From: Rheinheimera texasensis DSM 17496
GTDB lineage: Bacteria > Pseudomonadota > Gammaproteobacteria > Enterobacterales > Alteromonadaceae
DNA: 41,365 bases
Reading direction: 5' to 3'
NCBI RefSeq assembly: GCF_000711985.1
Contig: NZ_KL544005.1
Location: forward strand, 1 to 41,365
Positions 28,109 to 38,226 of the stretch are shown here, one piece after another. The notes beneath the pieces are model-generated. The model was given only the letters and a program-made list of their open reading frames with translations, had not been told where the DNA came from and made no database searches. Made by a program: the position numbers and the translations under genes. Every line of letters starts with the position of its first letter. Within the stretch, counting starts at the first letter, position 1.

Positions 28109-28150
28109 AAAAAAGAGCGCGCATTCTAACACAGCACGCGCTCAGTACAA
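28109..28150 (-). promoter_or_regulatory. rpsO promoter overlapping the truB terminator
   Basis: On the minus strand, TTGTAC (28150-28145) and TAGAAT (28128-28123) are 16 bases apart, and TGT directly before the -10 makes it an extended -10. The same stretch is an inverted repeat: GAGCGCG (28143-28137) pairs with CGCGCTC (28121-28115) and is followed by six T (28114-28109), 16 bases after the truB stop. So the -10 box sits in the loop of a terminator-like hairpin. Confidence 0.7.
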
Positions 28151-28158
28151 GCATTATC

Positions 28159-29085
28159 TCAGCGATTAGCCGTATTCAGCAGACGCCGCACTTTGAGTTC
28201 CGCGCCTTCCTGCATCCCAACCCCAATAAAACTTTGTTGGTCGTCATAAAGCGCAATAGCATCGCTTGGCTCTGCCGGCAACAGTGCCAGCAGCTCAGGG
28301 GTCAGCAAAACTGTCTGGCCATGCCGAAGACGTTTCACTGCCGCAGGGTCTAATGTCAGCCGCGGCAAACCGGCCAGTGCATAATCCATTGGCAACAACA
28401 AGGCATCCAGCCCCGCCCAATCCTGCGCTTGATTCAGCGGCGCCAGAAACGCATCAGTCAGCATTTGACTGGCCTGAAAAGGCCCGACCTGAGTCCGGCG
28501 CAACGCGGTGACATAAGCACCGCTGCCGAGCGTTTCACCCAAATCATCAATCAAAGTGCGGATATATGTGCCTTTGCTGCAATGCACAATAAACCGGGCA
28601 TTCTGACCGTCGAAATCGAGTAAATCAAAGCGGAAAATATTGATGGGCCGGGCATCGCGCGGCACTGTGATGCCCTGACGGGCATATTTGTACAGCGGCT
28701 GCCCCTGATACTTCAGCGCAGAAAACATCGTAGGAACCTGCAGCTGCGGCCCCCGCATCTTTTCAACTGCCTGCTGTAACTGTGCCAAATCAAAGTTAAT
28801 CGGTTTTTCGCTGATAATTTCACCGGCCGCATCTGAAGTATCGGTGCGTACGCCAAAACGCGCACTGACTTCATAAGTCTTGTCGGTATCCAGCAAAAAC
28901 TGACTGAATTTGGTGGCTTCACCAAAACAGATTGGCAATAAACCAGACGCCAGCGGGTCTAAAGCACCGGTATGACCGGCCTTTTCAGCCTGATATAACC
29001 AGCGTACCCGCTGTAAAATGCCGTTACTGGACACTTCCAGCGGTTTATCCAACAGCAGTATGCCATCAACGATACGTCGCGCCAT
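28159..29085 (-). CDS. truB: tRNA pseudouridine-55 synthase
   Basis: Converts U55 in the T loop of almost all tRNAs to pseudouridine and also acts as a tRNA chaperone. 308 residues (E. coli 314). The catalytic Asp is D43 in GHTGALDPLASG. Further signatures: KTYEV, SKGTYIRTLIDDLG, VTALRRTQVG. A small PUA-like C-terminal domain ends it. Two bases separate it from the rbfA stop codon. Confidence 0.97.
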   Translation of the reverse strand: MARRIVDGILLLDKPLEVSSNGILQRVRWLYQAEKAGHTGALDPLASGLLPICFGEATKFSQFLLDTDKTYEVSARFGVRTDTSDAAGEIISEKPINFDLAQLQQAVEKMRGPQLQVPTMFSALKYQGQPLYKYARQGITVPRDARPINIFRFDLLDFDGQNARFIVHCSKGTYIRTLIDDLGETLGSGAYVTALRRTQVGPFQASQMLTDAFLAPLNQAQDWAGLDALLLPMDYALAGLPRLTLDPAAVKRLRHGQTVLLTPELLALLPAEPSDAIALYDDQQSFIGVGMQEGAELKVRRLLNTANR

Positions 29086-29087
29086 GC

Positions 29088-29522
29088 TTATTCTTCTTCG
29101 TCAGACTTTGTGTCAGCGACTGGTTTCGCTTCCAGTTCCTGGCCTGCGTCTTTACGCTTCTGTTCGTCGCTTTTACGCACATTTTCCACCAGATTCGCCA
29201 TCCGGATGCCTTCATCCAGCGACTTATCGAAGTAAAAACGAACTGTCGGCACAATGCGTGCCTGAATGCGTTTGGCGATCAAACTACGGATAAAACCACT
29301 GGCATCGTTCAGGATGTCGAGGTTTTGTTTGACTTTGTCCGCTTCGAGGCCAAGGAAAGTTACATAGATTTTGGCGTGTGACAGGTCTTTGGACACATCC
29401 ACATCAGACACTGTGATCATGGTATGTAACCGTGGGTCTTTAATTTCCCGCTGCAGAATGAGTGCCATTTCCTGCTGCATTTGCTGGGCGAGCCGGTCAA
29501 CCCGGCTGAATTCTTTTGCCAT
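29088..29522 (-). CDS. rbfA: Ribosome-binding factor A
   Basis: 30S maturation and cold-shock factor with a KH-like fold, helping 5' processing of 16S rRNA. 144 residues. N-terminus MAKEFSRVDRLAQQMQQE and ILQREIKDPRL near 25-35 are typical; the C-terminal 25 residues are a Lys/Glu-rich disordered tail. The frame also opens at a GTG nine bases upstream, but that GTG is part of the Shine-Dalgarno AGGTGAG; MAKEF matches the family start. Confidence 0.96.
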   Translation of the reverse strand: MAKEFSRVDRLAQQMQQEMALILQREIKDPRLHTMITVSDVDVSKDLSHAKIYVTFLGLEADKVKQNLDILNDASGFIRSLIAKRIQARIVPTVRFYFDKSLDEGIRMANLVENVRKSDEQKRKDAGQELEAKPVADTKSDEEE

Positions 29523-29548
29523 AATACTCACCTGAAATTAGAAACAAA

Positions 29549-29567
29549 CAGGGGCCGCTGGCCCCTG
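29549..29567 (-). terminator. Hairpin between infB and rbfA, possible weak terminator
   Basis: CAGGGGCC (29549-29556) and GGCCCCTG (29560-29567) form a perfect eight-base GC-rich stem with a three-base loop. On the minus strand it is followed by TTTGTTTCT, an imperfect T tract. It lies about 32 bases after the infB stop. It could reduce transcription into rbfA or serve as an RNA-processing or stability stem. Confidence 0.5.
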
Positions 29568-29599
29568 CTTCATTCAATAATTTCTATTAACTCAATAGA

Positions 29600-32272
29600 T
29601 TACAGTGTACGTTCAACCTGAACCACTTCGAACACTTCGATTTGGTCGCCTTCACGAACGTCGTTGTAGTTCTTCACGCCGATACCACACTCGAAGCCGT
29701 TCCGCACTTCAGAGACGTCGTCTTTAAAGCGGCGCAGCGATTCCAGTTCGCCTTCGTAAATAACCACGTTGTCACGCAGTACACGGATTGGCGCATTGCG
29801 TTTGACGATACCTTCAGTGACCATACAACCGGCAACTGCACCGAATTTCGGTGAACGGAACACATCGCGAACCTGAGCCAGACCGATGATCTGTTGTTTG
29901 AACTCGGGCGCCAGCATGCCGGTCATTGCAGCCTTCACTTCATCTAACAGTTCATAGATGATGCTGTAGTAGCGTAAGTCCAGATTCTCGTCTTCGATAA
30001 TCTTACGGGCGTTGGCTTCGGCACGGACGTTAAAGCCGATAACGATGGCAGACGAGGCCGCTGCCAACGTGGCGTCAGTTTCAGTGATACCACCAACACC
30101 GCTACCGATGATGCGAATTTTCACTTCATCTGTCGACAAGCGTGACAGTGACTCGCTGATCGCTTCAACAGAACCCTGTACGTCGGCTTTCAGTACGATG
30201 TTCAGCTCGGCCACATCGCCTTCAGTCATGTTTGCAAACATGTTTTCCAGCTTGGCTTTTTGCTGACGTGCCAGTTTAACGTCGCGGAATTTACCCTGAC
30301 GATACAGTGCAACTTCACGGGCTTTACGCTCGTCGCGAACCACAGTCACTTCGTCACCGGCTGAAGGAACGCCGGACAGACCCAGAATTTCGACCGGAAT
30401 CGACGGGCCAGCTTCTTTCACTTCATGACCATTTTCGTCACGCATCGCACGCACACGGCCATATTCCAGACCACACAACACGATGTCGCCTTGGCTCAGC
30501 GTGCCTTCCTGTACCAGGATAGACGCCACCGGACCACGACCTTTGTCCAGACGGGACTCGATAACCACACCACGCGCCATACCTTCACGCACCGCGGTCA
30601 GTTCCAGTAATTCAGACTGTACCAACAGTGATTCCAGCAAGTCGTCGATGCCTAAGCCCGTTTTCGCAGAAACCTGCACGAATTGTGTATCGCCGCCCCA
30701 GTCTTCAGAAATAACGCCGTATTGCGACAGTTCGTTACGGACACGATCTGGATCTGCATCAGGTTTATCAATCTTGTTCACGGCAACAACAATTGGCACA
30801 CCGGCCGCTTTTGCGTGCTGGATAGCTTCTTTAGTTTGTGGCATCACACCGTCATCTGCAGCAACAACCAGAACTACAATGTCTGTCGCTTTGGCACCAC
30901 GTGCACGCATCGAGGTAAATGCAGCGTGACCCGGAGTATCAAGGAACGTGATCATGCCACGGTCTGTTTCAACGTGGTAAGCACCGATATGCTGGGTAAT
31001 ACCACCAGCTTCGCCAGCGGCCACTTTCGCTTTACGGATGTAATCAAGTAACGAGGTTTTACCATGGTCAACGTGACCCATCACGGTGACGACCGGAGCA
31101 CGTGGCTCTAGTGCGCCCTCACCTTCACGGTCCGCCATCACGGTTTCTTCTAACTCGTTTTCACGGGTCAGTGTGAACTTGTGGCCCATTTCTTCACAGA
31201 CGATAGCTGCAGTTTCCTGATCAATCACCTGGTTGATGGTAGCCATCGCGCCCATTTTCATCATCACTTTGATGACTTCAGAGGCTTTCACCGCCATTTT
31301 GGCAGCAAGTTCTGCAACAGTGATGGTTTCACCGATTTTTACTTCACGCTCAACCGGCTGCGCTGGCTTGTTAAAGCCGTGCAACATACTGGTTGGGGTT
31401 TTCTTTTTCTTGTGACGATTGGCGCGGTTAAAAGCGTCTTTATCATCGGCGTCGTCTTTTTTCTTGGCTTTGCCAACTGGTGCTTTTTTGCCATGACGAC
31501 GACCACCACGCTCATCACGTGAATCTTCTTCGTCTTCAGCTTGTTTCGCAAATACGTTGCTGGTCAGGTGGTAATCCCCAACTTCCACTGCCGGAGCAGC
31601 TTCCTGTGACCAGCGCTCAGCATTCTCTTCCGCCAGACGACGAGCTTCTTCGGCCTGGCGTTGAGCTTCTAATTCCAGCTTGCGCAGACGCTCTGCATCC
31701 TGTTGCGCTTTGATGCGCTCGGCTTCTTTGCGGGCTTCTTCTTTCGCCGCACGACGGGCCGCTTCTTCCGGATCGTCTTTAGCCAATTGGGCACGCTCGG
31801 CTTCGCGTTTTTTCGCGTCAGCGGCCTTACGCTCAGCTTCGGCTTTACGCTCAGCTTCTTCGCGGGCGCGTTTTTCAGCGGCCTGACGTTCAGCTTCCAG
31901 ACGAGCTTCCTCTTTGGCTTTTTCTTCGGCCAGACGGGCTTCTTCTTCCGCTTTGATCGCAGCGTCATCCATCAACGGACGTTTGACATAAGTTTTTTGC
32001 TTGCGGACTTCAACCTGGATTTCGCGGTTGCGGCCAGCACCACCGCTGACACTCAGCGTGGTTTTTTCTTTGCGTTTCAGCGTAAGCCGTGATGGCTCAT
32101 TGCTGGCACCGCCGTGTTGTTTACTCAGGTGCTCCAGCAGCGATTTTTTCTCATCTTCGCTGACCATTTGGCCAGCCTGCTTTGCAATACCTGCATCAGC
32201 AAATTGTTGAACCAACCGATCAACAGTCGTTCCCACATCACTGGCCAGTTTTTCTATCGTGACATCTGCCAT
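29600..32272 (-). CDS. infB: Translation initiation factor IF-2
   Basis: GTPase that places initiator tRNA on the 30S subunit and promotes 50S joining. 890 residues, the E. coli length. N-terminal IF2N domain (1-50), a long charged Glu/Ala/Lys/Arg coiled region (about 105-225) and a basic [13 protein letters not shown] segment precede a second N domain (about 310-360). The GTPase domain begins with G1 GHVDHGKT (399-406), then DTPGHAAF and NKID. Downstream are the C1 and C2 (fMet-tRNA binding) domains. GGAGG lies ten bases before the ATG. Alternative internal starts, known in E. coli, were not resolved. Confidence 0.98.
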   Translation of the reverse strand: MADVTIEKLASDVGTTVDRLVQQFADAGIAKQAGQMVSEDEKKSLLEHLSKQHGGASNEPSRLTLKRKEKTTLSVSGGAGRNREIQVEVRKQKTYVKRPLMDDAAIKAEEEARLAEEKAKEEARLEAERQAAEKRAREEAERKAEAERKAADAKKREAERAQLAKDDPEEAARRAAKEEARKEAERIKAQQDAERLRKLELEAQRQAEEARRLAEENAERWSQEAAPAVEVGDYHLTSNVFAKQAEDEEDSRDERGGRRHGKKAPVGKAKKKDDADDKDAFNRANRHKKKKTPTSMLHGFNKPAQPVEREVKIGETITVAELAAKMAVKASEVIKVMMKMGAMATINQVIDQETAAIVCEEMGHKFTLTRENELEETVMADREGEGALEPRAPVVTVMGHVDHGKTSLLDYIRKAKVAAGEAGGITQHIGAYHVETDRGMITFLDTPGHAAFTSMRARGAKATDIVVLVVAADDGVMPQTKEAIQHAKAAGVPIVVAVNKIDKPDADPDRVRNELSQYGVISEDWGGDTQFVQVSAKTGLGIDDLLESLLVQSELLELTAVREGMARGVVIESRLDKGRGPVASILVQEGTLSQGDIVLCGLEYGRVRAMRDENGHEVKEAGPSIPVEILGLSGVPSAGDEVTVVRDERKAREVALYRQGKFRDVKLARQQKAKLENMFANMTEGDVAELNIVLKADVQGSVEAISESLSRLSTDEVKIRIIGSGVGGITETDATLAAASSAIVIGFNVRAEANARKIIEDENLDLRYYSIIYELLDEVKAAMTGMLAPEFKQQIIGLAQVRDVFRSPKFGAVAGCMVTEGIVKRNAPIRVLRDNVVIYEGELESLRRFKDDVSEVRNGFECGIGVKNYNDVREGDQIEVFEVVQVERTL

Positions 32273-32296
32273 GTAATAGTTTCCTCCGTTGACCTA

Positions 32297-33793
32297 TCAG
32301 TTCTGCTCGCTAAACCAAACGATATTGCGTGCAGCCATAATTAATGCAGCAGCTTTATCTTCTGCCATTTTTTCAATTTCAATCAAATCATCGACACCTA
32401 ATTCGGCCAGATCATCCAGCGTCACCACACCTTTACTGGCCAGGACATAAGCGGTGTGGGTTTCCATGCCTTCCAGGCTCAGCAGCGCTTCACTTGGCTG
32501 TGAACCTTCCAGTGACTCTTCACTGGCCAGCGCACGGGTCGTCAGAACGGCTTTGGCGCGGCGGCGTAATTCTTCAACAGTTTCTTCGTCCAGACCGTCG
32601 ATGCTGAGCAGCTCAGAGACCGGTACATAAGCAATTTCTTCCAGTGTAGAGAAACCTTCGTCGACCAGAATAGAAGCGAAATCCTCGTCGATCTCCAGCG
32701 CGTCCATAAACACACTAAGCACTTTCGACGTTTCTTCCTGATGCTTTTTCTTCATGTCAGACACTGACATCACGTTCAGTTCCCACTGTGTCAGCTGACT
32801 GGCCAGACGCACGTTTTGACCGGCACGGCCAATCGCCATTGGCAGGTTTGAATCTTCTACCGCGATATCCATCGAGTGGGCATCTTCATCAACAATGATG
32901 GAGGCGACTTCTGCCGGCGCCATCGCGTTGATCACATATTGAGCGGCATTGTCGTCATACAGAACGATATCGACGCGCTCACCACCCAGTTCGCCTGACA
33001 CGGCTTGTACGCGAGAACCACGCATACCTACGCAGGCGCCAACCGGGTCAATCCGGCGGTCATTGGTTTTGACGGCAATTTTAGCGCGAGAACCTGGGTC
33101 GCGGGCTGCGCCCCGGATTTCGATCATTTCTTCACCAATTTCCGGCACTTCGATGCGGAACAGTTCGATCAGCATTTCCGGACGGGTACGGCTTAAGAAT
33201 AACTGGGCACCGCGGGCTTCCGGGTTCACTGCATACAGCAGTGCACGGATGCGGTCACCAGGACGGAAAGTTTCACGTGGGATCATCTCTTCGCGGGCTA
33301 ACATCGCTTCGGCATTGTTACCGAGGTCCACGATAACGCTTTCGCGATTGACTTTTTTCACTACGCCGGTAACCAGCTCACCGACCTGGTCGATGTAAGC
33401 TTCAACAACTTGTGAACGTTCTGCTTCACGAACTTTTTGTACGATGACCTGCTTGGCCATTTGCGTGGTGATACGGTCAAACTGAATAGATTCAATTTGT
33501 TCTTCAACGTAATCGCCGACTTTCAGATTTGGCTCATCATATTGAGCCGCAGACAAGGTCATTTCACGGAACGGATGTTCCTGCACCTGGTCGTCCGGAA
33601 TAACTAACCAGCGACGGAAAGTTTCATAAGCGCCGGTTTTACGGTCAATAGCTACACGAACTTCAATATCGCCTTCATTTTTCTTTTTGGTGGCTGCTGC
33701 CAGCGCGAATTCCAGCGCCTGGAAGATTTTTTCACGCGGAACTGATTTTTCGTTCGATACCGCGTCAACAACTAATAATATTTCTTTTGCCAT
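32297..33793 (-). CDS. nusA: Transcription termination/antitermination factor NusA
   Basis: RNA-polymerase-associated factor in pausing, termination and antitermination. 498 residues (E. coli 495). N-terminal polymerase-binding domain (1-125), S1 domain (about 133-200, [16 protein letters not shown]), KH1 and KH2 (about 230-345, with [14 protein letters not shown] and [12 protein letters not shown]), and two acidic helix-hairpin repeats at the C-terminus (about 365-425 and 440-495). The double acidic repeat is a gammaproteobacterial trait. Follows rimP by 32 bases and leads to infB after 24. Confidence 0.98.
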   Translation of the reverse strand: MAKEILLVVDAVSNEKSVPREKIFQALEFALAAATKKKNEGDIEVRVAIDRKTGAYETFRRWLVIPDDQVQEHPFREMTLSAAQYDEPNLKVGDYVEEQIESIQFDRITTQMAKQVIVQKVREAERSQVVEAYIDQVGELVTGVVKKVNRESVIVDLGNNAEAMLAREEMIPRETFRPGDRIRALLYAVNPEARGAQLFLSRTRPEMLIELFRIEVPEIGEEMIEIRGAARDPGSRAKIAVKTNDRRIDPVGACVGMRGSRVQAVSGELGGERVDIVLYDDNAAQYVINAMAPAEVASIIVDEDAHSMDIAVEDSNLPMAIGRAGQNVRLASQLTQWELNVMSVSDMKKKHQEETSKVLSVFMDALEIDEDFASILVDEGFSTLEEIAYVPVSELLSIDGLDEETVEELRRRAKAVLTTRALASEESLEGSQPSEALLSLEGMETHTAYVLASKGVVTLDDLAELGVDDLIEIEKMAEDKAAALIMAARNIVWFSEQN

Positions 33794-33825
33794 GATTTCT
33801 GCCTCACTCAGAGCCGTGGTTCTTA

Positions 33826-34281
33826 TCAGAACACCGGAACTACGTTTGCTTTATCTACGTTATCCATAAGCAAACGATAAGGTTTGCCATCCACTTCGAT
33901 GACGAGCATGTCATCTTCTATTGCGTTAAGAAGCCCTTTGAAACGCCGGCGGCCATCCTGAGGAATGGCCAGTTTGACTTCAATTTTTTGTCCGACCACC
34001 TTGGCGAAATGTGCCGGGGTAAACAAAGGACGATCTAAACCCGGAGAAGAAACCTCCAGGTTGTATTCGTTGGGAATTGGGTCTTCGACATCAAGGACGG
34101 CACTGACTTCACGGCTGATCAACGCACAGTGGTCAACATTAACCCCGTCCGGATGATCGATAAATAAACGCAGGGTGGAATGCCGACCTGCGGCCATGAA
34201 CTCTATGCCCAGCAATTCGAAGCCATTAGCCTCTACTGTAGGTGCCAACAGCTCGGTTAAACGCTGTTCTTGTTTAGTCAA
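33826..34281 (-). CDS. rimP: Ribosome maturation factor RimP
   Basis: Cytoplasmic factor for 30S assembly. 151 residues (E. coli 150). Family signatures: [46 protein letters not shown] (split here only by description) and [15 protein letters not shown]. The frame is open 51 bases further upstream through the leader terminator, but the start fits a TTG at 34281: GGAGG stands five bases before it and the product then matches family length. Weak TTG initiation may be a regulatory choice. First protein gene of the metY-nusA-infB operon. Confidence 0.93.
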   Translation of the reverse strand: MTKQEQRLTELLAPTVEANGFELLGIEFMAAGRHSTLRLFIDHPDGVNVDHCALISREVSAVLDVEDPIPNEYNLEVSSPGLDRPLFTPAHFAKVVGQKIEVKLAIPQDGRRRFKGLLNAIEDDMLVIEVDGKPYRLLMDNVDKANVVPVF

Positions 34282-34297
34282 AGAGACCTCCGGAAAT

Positions 34298-34317
34298 AAA
34301 AAAAGGGCATATAGCCC
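34298..34317 (-). terminator. Leader terminator 2, just before rimP
   Basis: On the minus strand GGGC-TATAT-GCCC (34317-34305) runs directly into seven T (34304-34298). The stem is short (four GC pairs) but the T-run is ideal. It lies right before the rimP ribosome-binding site, so it should act as an attenuator that NusA-dependent control could modulate (inference from the E. coli operon). Confidence 0.6.
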
Positions 34318-34347
34318 AGAATAGTAGTACAACGTTACCCCAGATAT

Positions 34348-34372
34348 AAAAACGCCCCGATAGATCGGGGCG
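34348..34372 (-). terminator. Leader terminator 1 after tRNA-fMet
   Basis: CGCCCCGAT (34353-34361) and ATCGGGGCG (34364-34372) pair perfectly; on the minus strand the stem is followed by TTTTTATAT. It is a strong terminator between the initiator tRNA and rimP, so rimP-nusA-infB expression must rely on read-through. Confidence 0.88.
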
Positions 34373-34422
34373 ACTTTACACCGGTAAAACAGGATATCGC
34401 CAATCCTGCTTTAAATCTGGTT

Positions 34423-34450
34423 GCGAACTCAAGTTTCACTTGCGGTTCGC
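34423..34450 (-). other. Hairpin in the metY-rimP leader
   Basis: GCGAAC (34423-34428) pairs with GTTCGC (34445-34450) and, inside, CAAGT (34430-34434) with ACTTG (34438-34442) around a three-base loop. Next to it, ACTGAATTCAGT (34458-34469) is a perfect 12-base palindrome. Both lie between the tRNA-fMet 3' end and leader terminator 1. They may guide tRNA 3' processing or antitermination; no known motif was identified. Confidence 0.5.
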
Positions 34451-34493
34451 TACAACGACTGAATTCAGTGAAAACGATCATTGCTGGTAAAAG

Positions 34494-34570
<77 letters not shown>

Positions 34571-34586
34571 TCCGTAACTGGCGTGC

Positions 34587-34615
34587 ATTATATAGTGGAG
34601 ACCACTGTATCGCAA
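34587..34615 (-). promoter_or_regulatory. Promoter of the metY-nusA-infB operon
   Basis: On the minus strand TTGCGA (34615-34610), 17 bases, then consensus TATAAT (34592-34587). A GC-rich discriminator (GCACGCC) follows, as expected for a stringently controlled stable-RNA promoter. The spacer itself holds an inverted repeat AGTGG-AGA-CCACT (34594-34606). The tRNA starts 16 bases downstream of the -10. Confidence 0.85.
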
Positions 34616-34689
34616 CATATTGTTTAGCAGTGCACTGTCTGTATTACACTGCGTAACCACCGCGATTCATCAACGGCGATAACAAGAAT

Positions 34690-34773
34690 TGGTGCCGAGA
34701 GCGGGACTCGAACCCGCATGCCTAGGGCACTACCACCTCAAGGTAGCGTGTATACCAATTTCACCATCTCGGC
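34690..34773 (-). tRNA. leuU: tRNA-Leu (GAG)
   Basis: 84-base class II tRNA on the minus strand, beginning GCCGAGATGG and ending CTCTCGGC-ACCA with encoded CCA. The anticodon loop TTGAGGT between CTACC and GGTAG gives anticodon GAG; the long variable arm (TGCCCTAGGCA) is as expected for leucine. Same place as E. coli leuU, directly after secG and likely processed from its transcript. Confidence 0.97.
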
Positions 34774-34799
34774 ATTATTCAGAGGGTATTCCGGGAGAA

Positions 34800-35144
34800 T
34801 TAATTACCAACCGGAATATCTTTTGCAGCTTCTTTTTTCTCTTCAGGCTTAGCTGGTGCAGTTTCTGCGGCAGCCGGCGCTGTGATGTTCTCAAATTCAG
34901 ATTTTTTCTGAATGTGCGTGGTGTTGTAATTTCCTAAAATCAGGCTCAACACAAAAAATAACACTGCTAAGACTGTGGTTGAACGGGTCAGGAAATTACC
35001 ACGACCGGCAGAACCAAAAATTGTTGCAGAAGCACCGGCGCCAAATGACGCGCCCATATCTGCACCTTTACCGTGCTGGATTAGTACCAGACCGATAATT
35101 GCCAGCGCGACGATTGCGTATAAGACGATGATAATTTCGTACAT
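34800..35144 (-). CDS. secG: Protein-export membrane protein SecG
   Basis: Auxiliary subunit of the SecYEG translocon. 114 residues (E. coli 110). Two membrane helices (about 2-21 and 53-73) flank the conserved LIQHGKGADMGASFGAGAS loop and SAGRGNFLTRST; an Ala/Pro/Lys/Glu tail follows. The frame opens eight codons upstream, but MYEIIIVLYAI is the family start, with AAGGA six bases before its ATG and two bases after the tpiA stop. Confidence 0.96.
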   Translation of the reverse strand: MYEIIIVLYAIVALAIIGLVLIQHGKGADMGASFGAGASATIFGSAGRGNFLTRSTTVLAVLFFVLSLILGNYNTTHIQKKSEFENITAPAAAETAPAKPEEKKEAAKDIPVGN

Positions 35145-35146
35145 CT

Positions 35147-35887
35147 TTATTCCTTTGCCATCTGGCAAATTGCAGCAAACTCTGCTGGTTTTAAACTTGC
35201 TCCACCAACCAGTGCACCATCGATGTCTGGCTGGCTGAACAGTGTCGGCCAGTTGTCGGCATTGACACTGCCACCGTATAAAATTCTGACCTTAGCAGCT
35301 GCATCCGCATTGATGCGTGCCAGGTGTTGCCTGATAAACGAATGCACTTGTTGTGCCTGTTCAGGCGTTGCTGTCAGACCGGTGCCAATGGCCCAAACGG
35401 GTTCATAAGCAATCACGGATTCGGCCAGTAAATCAGGCTGCGCAGCATACACTGCATCTAAATGCTGCGCAAGAACCCACATGGTTTTTTCTTGCTGCCG
35501 CTCGGATAAAGTCTCGCCAAAACAAATAATTGGCGTGATCCCGACCCGTAAAGCCTGCTGTGCTTTTTGCAAAACTGTTGCGTCAGTTTCTGCAAACAGA
35601 CAACGCCGTTCACTGTGTCCGAGAATCACATACTCGGCTCCAGCGGCGCGAATCATATCAGCACTTATTTCACCTGTGAAGGCTCCAGCCTTCTCACTGC
35701 TGACATTTTGAGCACCGAGCCGGTATTGTGTCGATTTCGGGAAGTCAGAAAGAAATATTACAGGTGGACAGATCAGAATTTCATGGCTGCTATCTATACA
35801 TTGCAGTGTGGCAGCCATCATAGTGACCAGCTCACGATCGCCATTCATTTTCCAGTTTGCAGCTATTAACGGACGACGGACTGTCAT
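35147..35887 (-). CDS. tpiA: Triosephosphate isomerase
   Basis: Interconverts dihydroxyacetone phosphate and glyceraldehyde 3-phosphate in glycolysis. TIM barrel of 246 residues. N11 and K13 in ANWKMNG, the catalytic His in ILGHSERR, and the catalytic Glu in AYEPVWAIGTG are all present, as is the phosphate-binding YGGSVN and GALVGGASL. GGGGAG lies before the ATG. Its place between glmM and secG differs from E. coli but is usual in Pseudomonas and Alteromonadales. Confidence 0.97.
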   Translation of the reverse strand: MTVRRPLIAANWKMNGDRELVTMMAATLQCIDSSHEILICPPVIFLSDFPKSTQYRLGAQNVSSEKAGAFTGEISADMIRAAGAEYVILGHSERRCLFAETDATVLQKAQQALRVGITPIICFGETLSERQQEKTMWVLAQHLDAVYAAQPDLLAESVIAYEPVWAIGTGLTATPEQAQQVHSFIRQHLARINADAAAKVRILYGGSVNADNWPTLFSQPDIDGALVGGASLKPAEFAAICQMAKE

Positions 35888-35948
35888 GCGGACTCCCCTG
35901 TTTCAGCCGGCGCGATCTTAACGAACATCGCACCTGCAGACAAGCAAA

Positions 35949-36025
35949 AGCCGAAAAAAACCTGTGCCTAGATTTTTTCCGGCTCATTTTTTCAGCGCAT
36001 CTGCGCAGAGAGAATTGCGCTGAAA
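35949..36025. repeat. Two hairpins between glmM and tpiA
   Basis: TTTCAGCGCA (35990-35999) is the exact reverse complement of TGCGCTGAAA (36016-36025). Next to it AGCCGAAAAAA (35949-35959) pairs with TTTTTTCCGGCT (35973-35984) with one bulged base; on the minus strand this second stem ends in TTTTG. They may form a weak terminator after glmM or a processing site. Confidence 0.5.
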
Positions 36026-36036
36026 CAACGCAGAAC

Positions 36037-37371
36037 TTAGCTGGCCAGTTTTACTGCTGCAGCAATTCGCTCAGCATATTCCTGTACCTGGGTCTGTTCT
36101 CTTCCTTCAACCATTACACGAATTAACGGCTCTGTACCGGATTTACGAATAAGCACCCGGCCCTGACCGTGTAATTCAGCTTCAACCTGAGCAATCACTT
36201 CTTTTACATGCATGTTATCAAGCGGCGCCGAACCTTTTTCAAACTTCACATTGACCAGTACTTGCGGCAGCTTGGTCATGCCGTGACTCAGTTCGGCCAG
36301 GCTTAGGCTGGTATCCATCATCGCAGCCAGGACCTGCAACGACGCGACGATACCATCGCCAGTACCGGTATGGTCGAGATTGATCACATGACCAGAGTTT
36401 TCACCACCAATGCGCCAGCCTTTTTCCTGCAGCAATTCCATTACATAACGGTCGCCGACTTTACTGCGCACAAATGGAATATCCAGTTCAGCCAATGCTA
36501 ATTCCAGGCCCATATTGCTCATCAAAGTCCCAACGACACCTCCGGTCAGGCGGCCGCGTTGTTTCGCAGAGCGGGCAATCATATAGATAATTTCGTCGCC
36601 ATCGATTTGGCGACCTAAATGATCCACCATCATCACCCGGTCGCCATCGCCATCATAAGCAATACCGAGGTCAGCGCCTAATTCAACCACCGCTTTTTGC
36701 AGGTCGTCTGTGTGCGTTGCGCCGCACTTTTCATTAATATTCAGACCATTTGGAGTACAAGCGATGGTGTGAACTTCCGCGCCTAACTCACGAAATACAT
36801 TTGGTGCAATGTGGTAGGTGGCGCCATTGGCGCAATCCAGCACGATTTTATAGCCGCTCAACGACATATGATTCGGCAGGTGGCTTTTACAAAATTCAAT
36901 ATAACGACCTGAAGCATCGTCAATGCGCTGCGCTTTACCGAGCTTTTCGGAAGGCTCACACACCATTGGCTGCTCGAGCTCGGCTTCAATCGCGAGTTCA
37001 ATGTCATCGGCCAGTTTACTGCCGTCGCCGGAGAAGAACTTAATGCCATTGTCGTAATAAGGGTTGTGCGACGCACTGATCACAATACCGGCTTCCGCGC
37101 GGAAAGTGTGGGTCAGGTAAGAAACTGCCGGAGTTGGCATTGGGCCCAATAACCGTACATCTATACCTGCAGAGATTAAGCCGGCTTCTAATGCTGTCTC
37201 CAGCAAATAACCAGAAATACGGGTGTCCTTACCAATCAACACTTTGCGCGTACCGCGCTGTGACAACACCCGGCCTGCAGCCCAGCCTAATTTCATCGCG
37301 AATTCCGGTGTGATTGGAAACTCGCCGACCCGGCCACGTACACCATCAGTTCCAAAAAACTTCCTGCTCAT
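36037..37371 (-). CDS. glmM: Phosphoglucosamine mutase
   Basis: Converts glucosamine 6-phosphate to glucosamine 1-phosphate on the way to UDP-GlcNAc for peptidoglycan and LPS. 444 residues (E. coli 445). The phosphoserine is S101 in [12 protein letters not shown]; the metal-binding loop is DGDGDR; sugar and phosphate loops are GENSGH and [12 protein letters not shown]. The ATG overlaps the folP stop by four bases (ATGA), the same coupling seen in E. coli. Confidence 0.98.
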   Translation of the reverse strand: MSRKFFGTDGVRGRVGEFPITPEFAMKLGWAAGRVLSQRGTRKVLIGKDTRISGYLLETALEAGLISAGIDVRLLGPMPTPAVSYLTHTFRAEAGIVISASHNPYYDNGIKFFSGDGSKLADDIELAIEAELEQPMVCEPSEKLGKAQRIDDASGRYIEFCKSHLPNHMSLSGYKIVLDCANGATYHIAPNVFRELGAEVHTIACTPNGLNINEKCGATHTDDLQKAVVELGADLGIAYDGDGDRVMMVDHLGRQIDGDEIIYMIARSAKQRGRLTGGVVGTLMSNMGLELALAELDIPFVRSKVGDRYVMELLQEKGWRIGGENSGHVINLDHTGTGDGIVASLQVLAAMMDTSLSLAELSHGMTKLPQVLVNVKFEKGSAPLDNMHVKEVIAQVEAELHGQGRVLIRKSGTEPLIRVMVEGREQTQVQEYAERIAAAVKLAS

Positions 37372-38210
37372 TGAATTACTCCAGATTTGGTCGCGGCAAC
37401 AATAGCTAAAGCATCTGCCGTTTCTTTGACATCATGGACACGAATAATCTGTGCCCCTTGCATGGCGGCTATTGTGGCACAGGCAATACTGCCTGCCAAA
37501 CGTTCTGACACATCCCGCTGAAGTAACTGGCCGATCATCGACTTACGTGACATTCCGGCCAGAATCGCATATCCGCTCCCGACAAAATCCGGCATCGCCG
37601 CCAGCAGCTGATAGTTGTGGCTGAGACTTTTACCAAATCCAAATCCTGGGTCCAGGATGATTTGTGATGCCGGGATCCCTGCTTGCTGGCATTGTTCTGC
37701 CCGCGAGACTAACCAATGCAGAACTTCACTGACAACATCCTGATACACCGGTTGATGCTGCATCGACCGGGGTTGCCCCTGCATATGCATCAGACACACC
37801 GGCAATTGGCTGGCAACCGCAACCTCCAGAGCGCCTGCCTCCTGCAAAGCCCGCACATCGTTGAGAATGTCAGCGCCGGCATGCGCCGCCTGCCGCATCA
37901 CTTCGGCTTTACTGGTGTCCACTGAAATCACCAGGTCAGGAAATTTACGCCGGATAGTGCTCAGCACCGGCACAACTCGCTGTAACTCGTCGTCCAGCGC
38001 AACATCGGCAGCACCGGGCCGGGTCGATTCTCCGCCGATATCAATGATTTCAGCGCCGGCGGCGACTAATTCGTTGACCCGCGTTAAACAAGCTTGTTCG
38101 CCGGTAAAATGGCCTCCGTCAGAAAAAGAATCAGGGGTGACATTCAGGATCGCCATGAGTCTGGTCTGGCGCAAGTCCAACCGGCGTTGGCGGGGTAATA
38201 ACAATTCCAT
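37368..38210 (-). CDS. folP: Dihydropteroate synthase
   Basis: Joins p-aminobenzoate to the pterin pyrophosphate in folate synthesis; target of sulfonamides. TIM barrel of 280 residues (E. coli 282). Motifs: [57 protein letters not shown]. The frame extends 14 codons upstream to an ATG at 38252 that lies inside the ftsH terminator. The ATG at 38210, five bases after GGAG, gives the family length. Confidence 0.97.
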   Translation of the reverse strand: MELLLPRQRRLDLRQTRLMAILNVTPDSFSDGGHFTGEQACLTRVNELVAAGAEIIDIGGESTRPGAADVALDDELQRVVPVLSTIRRKFPDLVISVDTSKAEVMRQAAHAGADILNDVRALQEAGALEVAVASQLPVCLMHMQGQPRSMQHQPVYQDVVSEVLHWLVSRAEQCQQAGIPASQIILDPGFGFGKSLSHNYQLLAAMPDFVGSGYAILAGMSRKSMIGQLLQRDVSERLAGSIACATIAAMQGAQIIRVHDVKETADALAIVAATKSGVIQ

Positions 38211-38226
38211 TGGGACTCCAAACAGA

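Noticed and set aside
30483-30929. 148-codon open frame antisense to infB
   Set aside because: Antisense to the conserved GTPase domain; Ser/Thr/Arg-rich composition reflects the reverse complement of infB codon usage.
34282-34332. Upstream start for rimP
   Set aside because: The 17 extra codons run through leader terminator 2 and do not resemble RimP; a TTG with an ideal Shine-Dalgarno follows.
34627-34652. GCAGTG/CACTGC inverted repeat between the two tRNA genes as a tRNA-Leu terminator
   Set aside because: Stem of only six pairs with a 14-base loop and no T-run on the minus strand.
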